Shown here: piece by piece, positions 10,284 through 20,565 of the stretch | How the letters are laid out: each line of letters begins with the position of its first letter | Position numbering within the stretch: position 1 is the first letter of the stretch | Origin: Scenedesmus sp. ARA3 | Lineage: Eukaryota; Chlorophyta; Chlorophyceae; Sphaeropleales; Scenedesmaceae | Direction of reading: 5' to 3' | NCBI GenBank assembly: GCA_004335835.1 | Contig: RWJK01001784.1 | Location: 104,198-154,343, forward strand | Length of the DNA stretch: 50,146 nt | The notes under the pieces: generated by a model | What the model was told of the DNA's origin: nothing | What the model saw: the letters and a program-made list of their open reading frames with translations, nothing else | Databases searched by the model: none | Program-made: the position numbers and the translations under genes

Positions 10284-13200
10284 ACACGCGATGTCGGTAG
10301 CTGCTCCAGTGTGCAAAGCTAGCACTCCACGTTCAATCCCTCTTCATGCAGTGCATTGCAAGATCAGCTATCATTAAATCACTCTTGCAACCGGTTACCT
10401 CGCGAAAGCACCATCTGTCAGGCTGTCATGAAAAAGCAACCTCATTGCAAGAACCAACACCCACCTCACGCAGTGCAGAGCAAGCTCAGCGGTCTTCCAG
10501 TCAAACTCCCGCCCAGCAGCCACGCCCTGGCTGACCTCCGTCAGCGGCAGCAGCAGCAGCTGCAGCGCGCGCTGCTGCCCCACAGCGTCACAGGCATCTA
10601 CCAGCACGTCTGCCCAGGCGTGGCGGTGGCGGCGCCAGTCGGCGCGCTCGCTGTTGCGCATGCTGCTGTAGCCATCTGGCAGCCTGCAGGTACATTCAAC
10701 CAGTGAATGACATGGAAGAGTGCATCACACTTTTCTGAAAGCGCAATAGGAAGTGTTGCAATGGAGGTGTGTCTCTTTTGCGCTAGCGCATCATGACATG
10801 CATGACAGCAAACTCCTGTAGCTTTAAGGCGTGCGTTGCGGCATGCTGTTGCTGAGCACATGGTGCGCTTGATGACGCCTGCCAAATTTACATAACCCAG
10901 GAACAAATAACCGCCAGCAGCGCACTCCACGCACCTCATGCGGCCCCGCACAAGGCTCGGCTCTCCACCACACTGTTCACGTGGGATCGCCAGCCTTGAG
11001 CAATCACGCCTGCCACAAACACACAACCACAAACAAGCCGCCAGCTTGCAGCGCACTCCACCCACCTCATGCGGCCCCGCACAAGGCTGATGAGCTTCTC
11101 AAACGCAGGCCGGAAGAACTCCCGCCGCCGCTGCTGCTCCGCCGCTGCCGCGCTCGTGGCCGCCGCGGCAGCAGCTTGCACCGGCGAGCCCGGCGCCTGC
11201 TGCTGCTGCTGTTCTTGCATTAAGCTTGCTGTGCTGAGCTGTCTTGAGAGCTTGTGCCAGAAGCCGAAGCTCATTGAGAAGATGTCGTGTTCCGGGTGTG
11301 CGGTGACGTCCAGCAGCGCTTCTACGGGTGGCAGCACCTGCACACAGCAGCAGCGGCAGCAGCAGCAGCCACTTTGCTTTCCATGCACATGTGCAGCCGA
11401 AGTTCATTGAAAAGATGTCATGTTCCGGGTGTGCGGTTACGTCCAGCAGCGCTTCTAAAGGAGGCAGCACCTGCACGCAGCAGCAGCAGCAGCAGCAGCA
11501 GCAGCCACTTTGCTGGCTTGCACTTGTGCAGCAGAAGCTCATTCAGAAGATGTCATGCTCCGGGTGTGCGGTTACGTCCAGCAGCGCTTCTACGGGTGGC
11601 AATACCTGCAAGCAGCAGCAGCAGCAGCAGCCACTTTGCTTTCCATGCACATGTGCAGCCGAAGCTCATTGAGAAGATGTCGTGTTCCGGGTGTGCGGTT
11701 ACGTCGAGCAGCGCTTCTACGGGTGGCAGCACCTGCAAGCAGCAGCAGCAGCCGCCGATTGCTGGCATGCACAATTGCAGCTGGAGCTCATTGAGAGATA
11801 TCATGTTCCGGGTGTGCGGTTACGTCCAGCAGCGCTTCTACGCGAGGCAGCACCTGCACACAGCAGCAGCAGCAGCAGCAGCCACTTTGCTTGCATGCAC
11901 AATTGCAGCCGAAGCTCATCGAGAAGATGTCGTGTTCCGGGTGTGCGGTCGCGTCCAGCAGCGCTTCTACAGGAGGCAGCACCTGCGGACAGCAGCGCAG
12001 AATCAATACAATTGCAAGCAGCAGGCATGCGCAGCAGCAGGGCCGCATGTGCTTTGCAGGCATGTGACCATCATCGTCGGCCTCACGTTGAGCGTGGCGC
12101 CCAGCACTAGCGGCAGCTGCTTGGAGCAAGGCGCAAACGAAAGACACTCGTCACAAATGCATGACAGTCACTGCACTGTCATCACCACCTGTATGCAAAT
12201 GAGCATTGATCAAGCTGCGTCACAAACACGTAACTGTTAGGATACTTCCTTCATCACTCTCCGCATCAGCATCACTCTCATCACTCTCCGCATCAGCCTC
12301 ATCTGCACTTTGGCAGCGGCCTCACCTCTGGTGTGGCAGCCAGCACCAGCTGGATGTAGGCCTCCGCCACCTCACGGGAACACACAGAGCAGCGGCCACG
12401 CCTAGCAGTGCAAGCAACATCATCCCTCATAATGTTGCACCAGGCAACAACGCAGCAGTTAACACTAGTGTGTACAGGCGTCACCACCACAGGCCTCACC
12501 TCTGGTGTTGCAGCCAGCACCAGTTGGATGCATGCCTCCGCCACCTCACAAACACATTGTACTAGGCAGCAACAGAAGCTTTGAGCAATAGTGTGTACAG
12601 GTGTCACCACCACAGGCCTCACCTCTGGTGTTGCAGCCAGCACCAGTTGGATGCATGCCTCCGCCACCTCACAAACACATTGTACTAGGCAGCAACAGAA
12701 GCTTTGAGCAATAGTGTGTACAGGTGTCACCACCACAGGCCTCACCTCTGGTGTTGCAGCCAGCACCAGCTGGATGTAGGCCTCCGCCACCTCGCAGAAC
12801 AGGCGCGCCATGCCCTTGACGGATTCGCTGTCGTCGTCAAACTCGTCATCCACGTCATTGTCGTTGCCGCCGTCACGGCCCTCAGACTCTGCAGCAACAC
12901 ATAGTAATGGCGGAGAAAAATGTGTGTGAGCGCGATGACACATGACGAGGCTGTTGAGGCAGCTTGGAATTATATCCACGTCTTTGTCATTGCCGCCGTC
13001 ACGGCCGTCAGCCTCAGCGGCAAGAAAAACAATAAAAGGAAAAACAATAAAAGAGAATAAGACAGCACCACAGGTGCATCATGCATGTACATGTGCACAG
13101 CATGATGCTGCTGTTGCCGGATGACACACGCACAAACCACTGCCACCGCCTCGGCCCTTCAAGTCTGCGGCAAGCAATGCAATGTGCGGTTGCAAGCTAT

Positions 13201-14602
13201 GGGCTGCAAACACATGAAAGGTGGAAGCTCTGACGGGTATTGCAACTCAGCCCTCATTCTGCCAGTGCTAAGTTGAACTGCCTAGTGGCTGCTGCTGCTG
13301 CTACTGCTCACCACCTTGCTGCTGCACATCAACACATCAACACACCCGCTCGCACCTGCGATCACCTTGTGCAGCGCAACGCTGAATCGTGGCCGCAGCG
13401 CCATCACGCGCCCCACCAGCAGCCACACCCACACCCACTCGTTCCCTCACATGCACACCTACAGTCACCTTGTGCAGCGGCACGCTGAACAGCTAGTGCT
13501 GCCAGTGACAGGTTCAACTTCTTCCTGCTGCTGCTGCTGCTGCTGCTGCATCCACAGCCTCATCCTGCTACTGCTGAAGCATCCACAGCCTGATCCCGCT
13601 GCCATAGCCTCTATATCTGCCTACCTGCGATCGCCTTGTGCAGCGCGACACTGAAGCGCGGCCGCAGTGCCATCACGCGCCCCACCAGCAGCTGCGCCAG
13701 CCCAGTCATCTCAGGGTTGGGCACGCAGCTGGCGGGGTCCACAGTGATCCAGATCAGCTCCACAACCTGCAGAGGGAAAATGCAAAATCGACATTGCACA
13801 GGGTGTTGGCATGTTCTGAAGGCCACGCAGCTGGCGGGGTCCACCGTGATCCAGATCAGCTCCACAACCTGTAATGCAGGGTTGGACATTCCACAGGGTG
13901 TTTGATACAGTCAGTGACAATGCTTGCAGCTGGCGGGGTCTACAGTGATCCAGATCAGCTCCGCAACCTGCAGAATGCAGCATTAAAGCTGAGTATTCAA
14001 AGGGTTTTCCACAGCGTCCCAGCTACTGCAAAGGAGCTCACCGCATCTACTCCCATCTGGAAGGTGCCATCCACGCTCAACCCCTTCAGCGCAGCATGGG
14101 AACGTTTCAGGCAAAGAATGCAACGCTTCGACTGCCGCACGGAACGTCCCAACTACTACATCAGTGACTTACCGCGTCGCGTCCATGGACGCATAAGAAG
14201 GTGCCATCCACACCCAGCCCCTCCAGCGCAGCATATACATCGCACAACCCCACAACACCAACTGCTGCACAACCAACATAACCATTTTTAGCTCACCGCG
14301 TCCACTGCCGCATGGAAGGTGCCGTCCACGCCCAGCCCCTCCAGCGCAGCAGTCACCAGCGCGCTGCCAGCCAGGCCCTGAGGCAGGTCGCTGCCCCCAG
14401 ACAGCTTCAGCCAGCAGCCCAGACTCTCCAGCACCTGGCCACGCACAGTCTCACCGGGCTGCCCCAGGCAGCTGCAGCACAGCAGTGGTAGAAGAAGAAG
14501 CAGCAGCAGCAGCAGCAGAAGAAGTTTGTTTGATAACATGCAGCAGCCCAGGCTCTCCAGCACCTGGCCACGCACAGTCTCGCCGGGCTGCCCCAGGCAG
14601 CT

Positions 14603-14635
<33 letters not shown>

Positions 14636-16349
14636 GCAGCAGCAGCGGCAGCAGTGCATCGTGTGTGGCAAAGTGCGCAGCAGGGAGTCAACAGCTGTGA
14701 GCGTGTTGCAAGCAGCAGTGGAGGTGTTGCAGGAAGGGGAGGTGCAGCCAGCAGCAGTTACAGCGGTTGCACAGCCAGCAGCGGTGCATGTGAGTTGCAA
14801 GCATACTGAACAGCTGCCGCAGGCGGCAACATTGGCTGAATGATCCCGCGCTGCTGTGCTGGCAAGCGCCGAGCCCCTTACTGCTGCACCACACACGCTG
14901 CTGCTGCTGCGGTCGCTGCTGCTGCTGTGCTTCACATGCGCGAGGCAAAGGCAGCAGCTGTCCACATTGCTGCCCTCTGCAAAACATCCACTGCCGCACA
15001 GCCCAGAATGTAGCTGTTCAATGCGTGCAAAGTTGAGCTAGCCTGCCAAGCAGTCTCCCAGTTGCTGCAAAAGACGCCAGCTCTAGCGCGCACCTAGTCA
15101 GCAGCTGCAGTGCATCTGGAATGATTGCGCGCAGCTCAGCAGCAAATGCTGCACGCCGCTCAGGGCGGCAGGCAATCTTGCGGCTGTCAGCTTCCTGCAA
15201 GCAGCCAGCAAACGCAACATGGCATGCAGAGAGTGGCGAGTAGTGGCGGCACGCCATGGCAGTTCCATACAGCGCAAGGCAGCTGCTGTGGCTGTCAGTT
15301 GTGTGCCCCGGGTCTACTGCTCATACTGCACATGATGACTATGCTTCAGCCCAGCTGCTGTTGTCACTGTCGTGCTTACGCTGACATCCCAGAATGCTTC
15401 GGCCACCACTGCTGCTGCTGCTGCTGCTGCTGCTTGCTGCCGCTCATGTCGCCATTGCTGCCCCTGCAAGTTCTTCAGCCGATCTTGCATCTGCGCTGCT
15501 GAGGTAACAACACCTTGCAAGCATACTTTCACCACAACGCACCTGCGGCAGTACAGTCAGCAGCTCCAGCATGCAGCTCATGGCAACTGCAGGGTCCTGC
15601 CCGCTGAACCGCTCCATCAGCCAGCGCAAAACCCCGCCCTCTGACCACTGTGCTGCCGGCAGGTGTGCAGCCAGCGCTGCCATGGCCAGGCACAGCTGTG
15701 TGCGCACTGCAGGAGAGCCATGCCCAAAGCGCAGCAGCAGCTGCAGCAAGCTGTCCCGCAACTGCGGCACTGACTCTGCTGGCAGCTCCTCATAGTCACG
15801 CTGGACCTGCAGGGGACATGCACAACTGATTTGTTGTTTGATTTCTGGGGAGATGTTGCTGCTGGGGCTGACCTTACACTAATGCCTCAGTGTAAGGCAG
15901 CAGCAGAAGCAAGCAAAGGCTGGTCGCTGGCAGTTGACCTCAATTTATCAAGGCAGTCAGCAACTTGGTGGAGCAGCAGGGCCTGCAGCAGCAGCTCTGT
16001 GAAAATAGCAAAGATTTGAACTGCTTCACTGAGCACCGCACAGGCCAGCCTTTGCTTGCTGCAGCTGGATGCAGCTGGCAGAACAGCAGAAGCTGTAGCA
16101 GCAGGACAACTGCCAACCGAACTGGCTGACCTGCGGCACTCATTGCAAGCTCACCTTGGTTTTCAGCGTTTGAGCGCAGAAGTACGTGTATTCAGCGCCG
16201 CTGCTTGGGTTGTGCAGGATTGCATTGGCCACCGTCCAGGCCTCACTAGAGGACTGCCACCGCTCCAGCCAGCGGTCTGCTTCGCTGCGAACTGCTGCAT
16301 CATCTGATCCATAAAGTGCTGTGATAGCTGCAACTACCTGATCAGCCAT
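5467..16349 (-). CDS. TNPO3: Transportin-3/MOS14-type nuclear import receptor
   Basis: An importin-beta family karyopherin, which in animals and plants carries SR-type splicing factors into the nucleus with RanGTP. Exons from the 5' end: 16349-16155, 15806-15543, 15194-15094, 14471-14297, 13766-13625, 12888-12746, 11337-11066, 10683-10465, 10107-9925, 9665-9294, 8662-8384, 7694-7604, 7383-7246, 6586-6464, 5994-5467. All phases join, giving 1074 residues (family about 920-960). The N terminus has ITALYGSDDAAVRSEADRWL and the importin-N marker YFCAQTLKTK; the body has RDSLLQLLLRFGHGSP, LLDVTAHPEHDIFSMSFGFW and AIRDLCDCCGKHM; the C terminus is AMSDLCRRNKR, as in plant MOS14. The extra length is Ala/Gln-rich insertions (exons 7 and 10) and an acidic stretch NDNDVDDEFDDDSE in exon 6. 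The ATG at 16349 is chosen; only a TTG lies upstream in frame. Many exon edges are echoed in the introns. Confidence 0.92.
6133..6265. ncRNA. Long intronic hairpin, possible small-RNA precursor
   Basis: Arms 6158-6194 and 6205-6241 are a perfect 37-bp inverted repeat around a 10-nt loop (CCTCCCAACT). The stem continues outward with a few mismatches and a bulge to 6133 and 6265. It sits in importin intron 14 (5995-6463). The structure is seen directly. A role as a miRNA or siRNA precursor is inference; chlorophytes are known to make small RNAs from long hairpins. A recent inverted duplication without function is the alternative. Confidence 0.5.
6771..7164 (-). repeat. Three echoes of the importin exon 13 donor junction
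   Basis: The exon 13 tail (GSSCAGLTTLQ) with its donor is repeated downstream in the intron at 7087-7164, 6926-7005 and 6771-6843. The first extra donor is 156 nt (52 codons) beyond the true one, and the frame stays open through it. Confidence 0.9.
7760..7800 (-). repeat. Echo of the importin exon 12 acceptor junction
   Basis: The acceptor CCAG and exon head encoding LRYGIKASGK recur upstream, as LRYSIKASEN, about 100 nt from the true start at 7694. Confidence 0.8.
7905..8225 (-). repeat. Two echoes of the importin exon 11 donor junction
   Basis: The last ~70 bases of exon 11 (encoding VPLDVALLRGATDRSAVERL) and its donor recur at 8148-8223 and 7905-7980. All substitutions within complete codons that I could align (GGA/GGC, ACG/ACA, CGG/AGG, GCG/GCC, CTG/CTT) are synonymous. 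Donors GTGGGT and GTAGGT are intact. Confidence 0.9.
8700..8870 (-). repeat. Echoes of the importin exon 11 acceptor junction
   Basis: The CATGCAG acceptor plus exon head (CLPEQQ) recurs at 8826-8865 and, shorter, near 8718-8738, upstream of the true start at 8662. Confidence 0.7.
9010..9216 (-). repeat. Two echoes of the importin exon 10 donor junction
   Basis: The exon 10 tail (CVIQGMVMCLS) with donor recurs at 9171-9213 and 9021-9063. Substitutions are more frequent in the distal copy. Confidence 0.8.
10185..10245 (-). repeat. Echo of the importin exon 9 acceptor junction
   Basis: A diverged copy of the exon 9 head (encoding a peptide like VHAVCPAEPMPEQLLT) lies upstream of the true start at 10107, within CAG-rich intron sequence. 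It ends in AAG where the true acceptor has CAG. Confidence 0.65.
10913..10970 (-). repeat. Echo of the importin exon 7 donor junction
   Basis: The exon tail (SLVRGRMR) and donor recur ~140 nt into the intron. The copy donor is GTGCGT instead of GTGGGT. Confidence 0.8.
11400..11990 (-). repeat. Five-copy echo array of the importin exon 7 acceptor
   Basis: The unit of 121-135 nt comprises a CTG tract, the TGCAG acceptor and ~60 bases encoding VLPPVEALLDVTAHPEHDIF. Copy exon starts are at 11470, 11605, 11732, 11853 and 11982; the true one is 11337. Spacings are 133, 135, 127, 121 and 129 nt. The copy nearest the true exon is out of frame with it, so using it would shift the reading frame. Confidence 0.95.
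12315..12790 (-). repeat. Four tandem in-frame donors of importin exon 6
   Basis: The exon 6 tail encoding EVAEAYIQLVLAATPE and its GTGAGG donor occurs with exon ends at 12746 (proximal, used in my model), 12623, 12500 and 12326. Offsets of 123, 123 and 174 nt are all multiples of three, and the frame is open from 12979 to 12299. Two of the units are near-identical 123-bp repeats. Confidence 0.95.
13352..13500 (-). repeat. Two echoes of the importin exon 5 donor junction
   Basis: Copies of the exon 5 tail and donor (from CACCTGCGATC to CGCCCCACCAGC on the + strand) lie at 13352-13423 and, shorter and diverged, at 13449-13492. Confidence 0.75.
13805..13975 (-). repeat. Two echoes of the importin exon 5 acceptor junction
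   Basis: The acceptor and exon head encoding VVELIWITVDPASC recur with exon starts at 13868 and 13967 (true 13766). Offsets are 102 and 201 nt, both multiples of three. The 13868 copy is open in frame into the true exon, adding 34 residues; the 13967 copy runs into a stop. Confidence 0.9.
14036..14240 (-). repeat. Two echoes of the importin exon 4 donor junction
   Basis: The exon tail (LEGLGVDGTFH) and donor recur at 14164-14232 and 14036-14097, increasingly diverged from the true 14292-14350. Confidence 0.8.
14530..14610 (-). repeat. Echo of the importin exon 4 acceptor junction
   Basis: The CTGCAG acceptor and exon head encoding LGQPGETVRGQVLESLGC recur ~128 nt upstream of the true start at 14471, almost unchanged. 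Confidence 0.9.
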
Positions 16350-16716
16350 CTGATCAACTCTCAATTGTACAGGCTGTGCAACTTGCTGCTTTCACGACAT
16401 GGCACGGTGTGTTCAGCCGGGATACAAAGCACCTTAACGGCCGTTCACATGCAACGATAACAGTACTGCAGCCTTTGATTTACTGCTGACAGTCGTGGGT
16501 GACCCCAGCGACCAGTGTGTCAGGGTACAGCAGTTTGAATTGAGGTGGCCGCGATGATGCCCTGACAGCGTCTTATCACACCTGCAGACACGTGAACGTG
16601 CGAAGCTGCACAACTAATCGAGGTTCATGATGCCAGATTAAGACGTCTGCTGATGCTCCTTTAATAAACCTTGGTGCAAAACGTGAACTTTAGAGCGTCC
16701 TACCCAGCTAGCATCC
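16350..16716. promoter_or_regulatory. Divergent promoter interval, importin / membrane protein
   Basis: 367 bp separate the two start codons, which face away from each other, so both promoters must lie here or nearby. I see AT-rich stretches (TTTAATAAACC near 16660) but no defined motif. Confidence 0.5.
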
Positions 16717-19391
16717 ATGACCAGCCCGACTCAGCACCAATCAATTGTATGGCTTGTCCTCACGACACTGCTGGCAGGCTTTGTTGCTGCTGCACCAGCA
16801 GCACCTGCTGTGGCTGACCTCAGCAAGCCTGCTGGCGCTGCTCTGCGATCCAGCAGCGATGCTGGCAGAGCAAGCATGGCAGCAGTTTCAGGACAAGCTA
16901 GCTTGCCACAGCAGGAGACAGCCAAGCGGCTGCATGGTACACAGCAGCTGCTGGTGTTCAGGTGAACAGGACAGCAACCTGACAACATTTTGCCACTCAC
17001 AGAGCCATGATGCGCATGTTGTGCTTGTGCTGAACGTATGCTGCACTTGCTTACTGATGTGTTTGCAGTACTGTCACGCTCCTGGACCGTGCAAGTGCCA
17101 ACGGCACATCGCCTGGAGGCAGCAGCGTGCACACTCCCATAAAGCAGCAACAGCAGGAGCAGGAGCAGCAGCGCGCTTGCGTCAGCGTCAGAGCAGTACT
17201 ATCAACAGTGCAAGCAGACTCAACAGAGCAAGCAGTTATGGGCTTATCATCCCTACAGCAGCATGCTTCCCGGTTCAGAGTGTGCAGCAACGCCCAAGGC
17301 AACAAGCGCAAACAGACAGCGGCAGCAGCGGCAGCAACGTCACCGCTTGTGCGGGAGGTTGTGCTACTCATTCCTTTGCAGGAAACTAACAAAACAGCAG
17401 CAGCTGCAGCTGCCGAACACACTGAAGCGCAAAGCAGCAATGCCAGTGCCAGTAAAAGCGCACATGACAGCAGTAGGGACGCGGCACTGCCGCTGCTGCT
17501 CATGCTGTATGCAGAGCAGCAGCTGGATGGAAGCACCTACCTGTGGACTGCCAGCCAGCTGGTGATGCCAGGTAACTCACAACATACAAGCTCGTAAGGT
17601 GGCTGTGGCATATGTCTTGCGCGGTATGGCCTGAACACTGCTGGATCACATGGGTGCATGGCATGCGGATATGTGCTCACAATAAGAGGTACATTGCTGC
17701 TTGCATGTATACTAATAAGCATGTGGCCTTTGCTATGCCACACGTCCTGAGGCTGCTGTTGTTATCGCACATCCTGCTGACCTAAACCATCCTGCCTTTG
17801 CACTGCAGGAGCCGCCAGCATCACCGCAGCCATCAACATGCACAACTTCACCTACTCTTGGACTGTGCCGCAGCCTGCAGCGCCTGCTGCTGCAGCTGCA
17901 GCTGCAGCTGCCACCCCCTGCAAGCCCTGCCCAGCAAGTAACAACACATCACGTGCTACTGTGAGCGGCTTAAACGAAGACCAGGCGGCAGCTTCTTCAT
18001 CTGCACCTGCCACCAGCGCTACGGCTGATAAAACTACCAGCATGCAGCGCAATCAACAGCAGCAGCAGCAGCAGTGCCCCCCGGCGACACCACCAGCAGC
18101 AGCAAGCAGCGGCAGCGTCACCAGCTGCTCGGCGCTGCTGCAGCAGCTGCCTGCCTGCGGCGATTGGAGTCCAGCAGATGCTGCCTATGCAGTTGCAGCA
18201 CTGCTGCATCGCCACCCGGATCATTCTGCATGGACAGGCAGAACCTCCCTGGCTTTCCAAGACAGCAGCAGCAGCAGCAGCAGTAATAGCACCTGCCCAG
18301 CTTGGCCAGTGAATGCGGCAATGCCGGCTTTCCTGCAAGCTGCTAGCCGCAGCTGCAGCAGTCAGGACGGTGCATCTCCACTCGCTCCAGAGCAGCAGAG
18401 TACCAACACCAGCAGTGCTGGACTTGCTGGCACCCCTACTGCTGGTGCTGCGCGAGCCACAGCTGCCCCTCTGCTGGCTTTTGACGGCAGCACACAGCAG
18501 CTAACGATCCGCGCATCACCTGCACAGCTGCTGCTGGCAGCAGCAGCACTGGCGCTGCTAGCCTTCCTTGCTGGCAGGGCCATAGGCAAGACTGCCAGCC
18601 GCCACACTTCAGCAGCAGCAGCAGGACCTGCTGGCACTACGGGCAACGACAGACAAGTAGCAGTGCAGCAGCAGCAGCAGCAACACAAACAGAACGGCGC
18701 AGGCAACCCGCGTCATGATGACATGTTTGAACTGCGAGATGCGTCCAGGTATGACCAGCACACTGCAGCTGGCAGGAAGCTCAGCGCTGCTGCTGCTGCT
18801 GCTGCTCATTCCTCAGACCCATTTGGCTATGGAGACACAGCAGCAGCACCAGCACCGGCACCGGCAACGGCAGCAGACGCAACGACTGGCGCCCGTGCAG
18901 CTGCAGTTGTGGCTGCAGTGCGCCGCGCATCTGTCATGGCAGTCAGCCATGCAGCAGGCAGCCTGAAAGACGCCTTTGCAAACCGCACAGCAGCAGCAGG
19001 CACCGGCCAAGGCACGGCTTTCAACCAGGCAGCAGCAAGAGGCCCCGCAGCAGCAGATGCTGCTGCTGCACAGTCCATGTGGGATGAAGCAGATGAGGAC
19101 ACTGTGAACGAGCTTCCTGCAAGCATCCAGGCACACCTGCAGGCTGGGGGCAGGTGGGCTAGGGACAGAGGCGGCCGGCTGGTGCGTGGCAGCTTGAATG
19201 CACTGCGCGCTGCAAGCAACATGGCTGCTGGTGCGTTTGCGTCAGCAGCTGGTGGCGGCGGAGCAGCAGCAGCAGCAGGAGGAGGCTTTGCTGGTGGTGA
19301 TGGCGGCAGCGGCTCTGATGCTGTGCTGCTGCAGCGGCTGATGGTGTCGGGGCCTGGCACAGAGCTGGTGCTGAGCGACGAGGAGGCCTAA
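16717..19391 (+). CDS. Orphan single-pass membrane protein, 776 aa
   Basis: Exons 16717-16961, 17069-17571 and 17809-19391 join cleanly (phases 2, 1) to 776 residues. I recognise no family. The N terminus is a signal peptide (IVWLVLTTLLAGFVAAAPAA). The next ~460 residues are Ser, Ala, Gln and Thr rich with several NXS/T sites and Cys residues, so probably lumenal or extracellular. A transmembrane helix lies at about 489-509 (LLLAAAALALLAFLAGRAIG), followed by basic residues. The tail (510-776) is low-complexity with more conserved-looking patches (FELRDASRYDQHTAAGRKLS, NELPASIQAHLQAGGRWARD) and ends in the acidic ELVLSDEEA. The likely orientation is type I. CAG-encoded Gln and Ala runs are frequent. 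It could be a cell-wall or contractile-vacuole membrane protein, but nothing in the sequence decides this. Confidence 0.65.
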
Positions 19392-20212
19392 GAGCAGCAG
19401 CTTGAGTGATGAGGAGGCTTGAGCAGTAGTAGATGCAGCAGCACGTATGCTTGCGTGTTGTAGCCACTACTACCACTAGATGTGATTGTACACTGAAGCG
19501 TGGTCTGGCACATGATGATGCAGCTTGAGCAGAAGAGCTTGAGCAAATGCTGGTGTACTGTAGTACTCTAAAACTAGATGCGCTTGTGCGCTGAATGCGT
19601 GGCCTGGCAAATGATGATGATTTTGCTTCACAAGAGCAAGGGATGATGGCGATGCATGGCAGCTCCACGATTGAAGGTGTGAGCAGCTAGCAGAACAAAT
19701 CCTGAATTTTGAATGACCGGCTTGGCAACGTGTGGTTATGCTTGACAGTTTGGGGTGACACTGTGGGCTTTGTAGGGTGGACCATCCATGTCATGTGGTG
19801 TGTTTTGGAACTTTGGAGGGAGCTCAGGTCATGGGCAATGTCGTCATTGAAGCCGTGCCATCGTATGCTGCTTGAATGTATGATGCACGGCTTGTGGTGG
19901 GTGCTTGGCAACTATTTTTGCGGTGCTCCTTGGCCCCATGACTGGGCCAGCTGCAATCAAATGCATCACAGCTGCTGCCAGGCCGCCTGATCTGTGTCAC
20001 AGCGCTGCCAGCAGCGAGATAGATGCCGCTGCCGTGATTGCAGCGTGAAGACGGGGGAGGGGGGGTTTATAGCAAGCAGCTGCAATGTGTGCTTTATGTT
20101 GGCAGCCGCCAAGGGATGGCTGCAAGATGCACACATTATCCTTACTGTCGTGTGTGGATGGCTCATTCATGGGAAGCTCATTTGCTTTGCACCATGCTGC
20201 AGGGTTGCACCA

Positions 20213-20565
20213 TAAGTTTGATACGTTTAAAAACGATACGTTTTTATAAGCGTTTCAACCGTTTCCATATTTTCGATCTTGCCTTGAAACGCGGTGAGAA
20301 AACGCGGGCACACAGCATGTCGTACAGCAGACAGCACGTGCTGCACTACATGCTGCCTGATCAACACGTATGTTCGCCTATATATTGGTGTTACTCGCTT
20401 GTAAGGTGTTATAACCGGCGTTGAAATTTGATCAAACAGTGCCGGTGAGTCTCAGCCTGTGCCTCACTGTCACAGGCCAGCACTGGCGGGTGCCACTGAC
20501 GTTCCAGCCCGTTTCAAAAGGTATCGTTTTAAATGCGTTTTAAACGTTTCCATTTTGCCAAGTTG
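20213..20565. repeat. Paired AT-rich CGTTT clusters
   Basis: Two blocks, 20213-20290 and 20506-20565, are dense in CGTTT/AAACG and share an imperfect ~55-bp direct match ending in CGTTTCCAT and TTTT. Their composition is much more AT-rich than the surroundings. They could be remnants of a mobile element or a regulatory array; I cannot tell which. Confidence 0.6.

Noticed and set aside
11330..11990. CRISPR-like regularly spaced array
   Set aside because: The repeated unit is a coding exon head with a splice acceptor; spacers are CTG-rich intron tails, and the genome is eukaryotic.
11287..12240. A 317-codon + strand ORF across the exon 7 echo array
   Set aside because: It is the antisense shadow of the importin echoes; its sequence is CAG-derived poly-Ser with antisense exon copies.
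15871..15896. Short hairpin CCTTACACT / AGTGTAAGG in importin intron 1, and a 16-bp inverted repeat at 15903-15918 / 16045-16060
   Set aside because: Short, low-information stems without further support.
16349..16364. An upstream extension of the importin start by five codons
   Set aside because: The upstream start codon is TTG; the first ATG is at 16349 and gives a normal importin N terminus.
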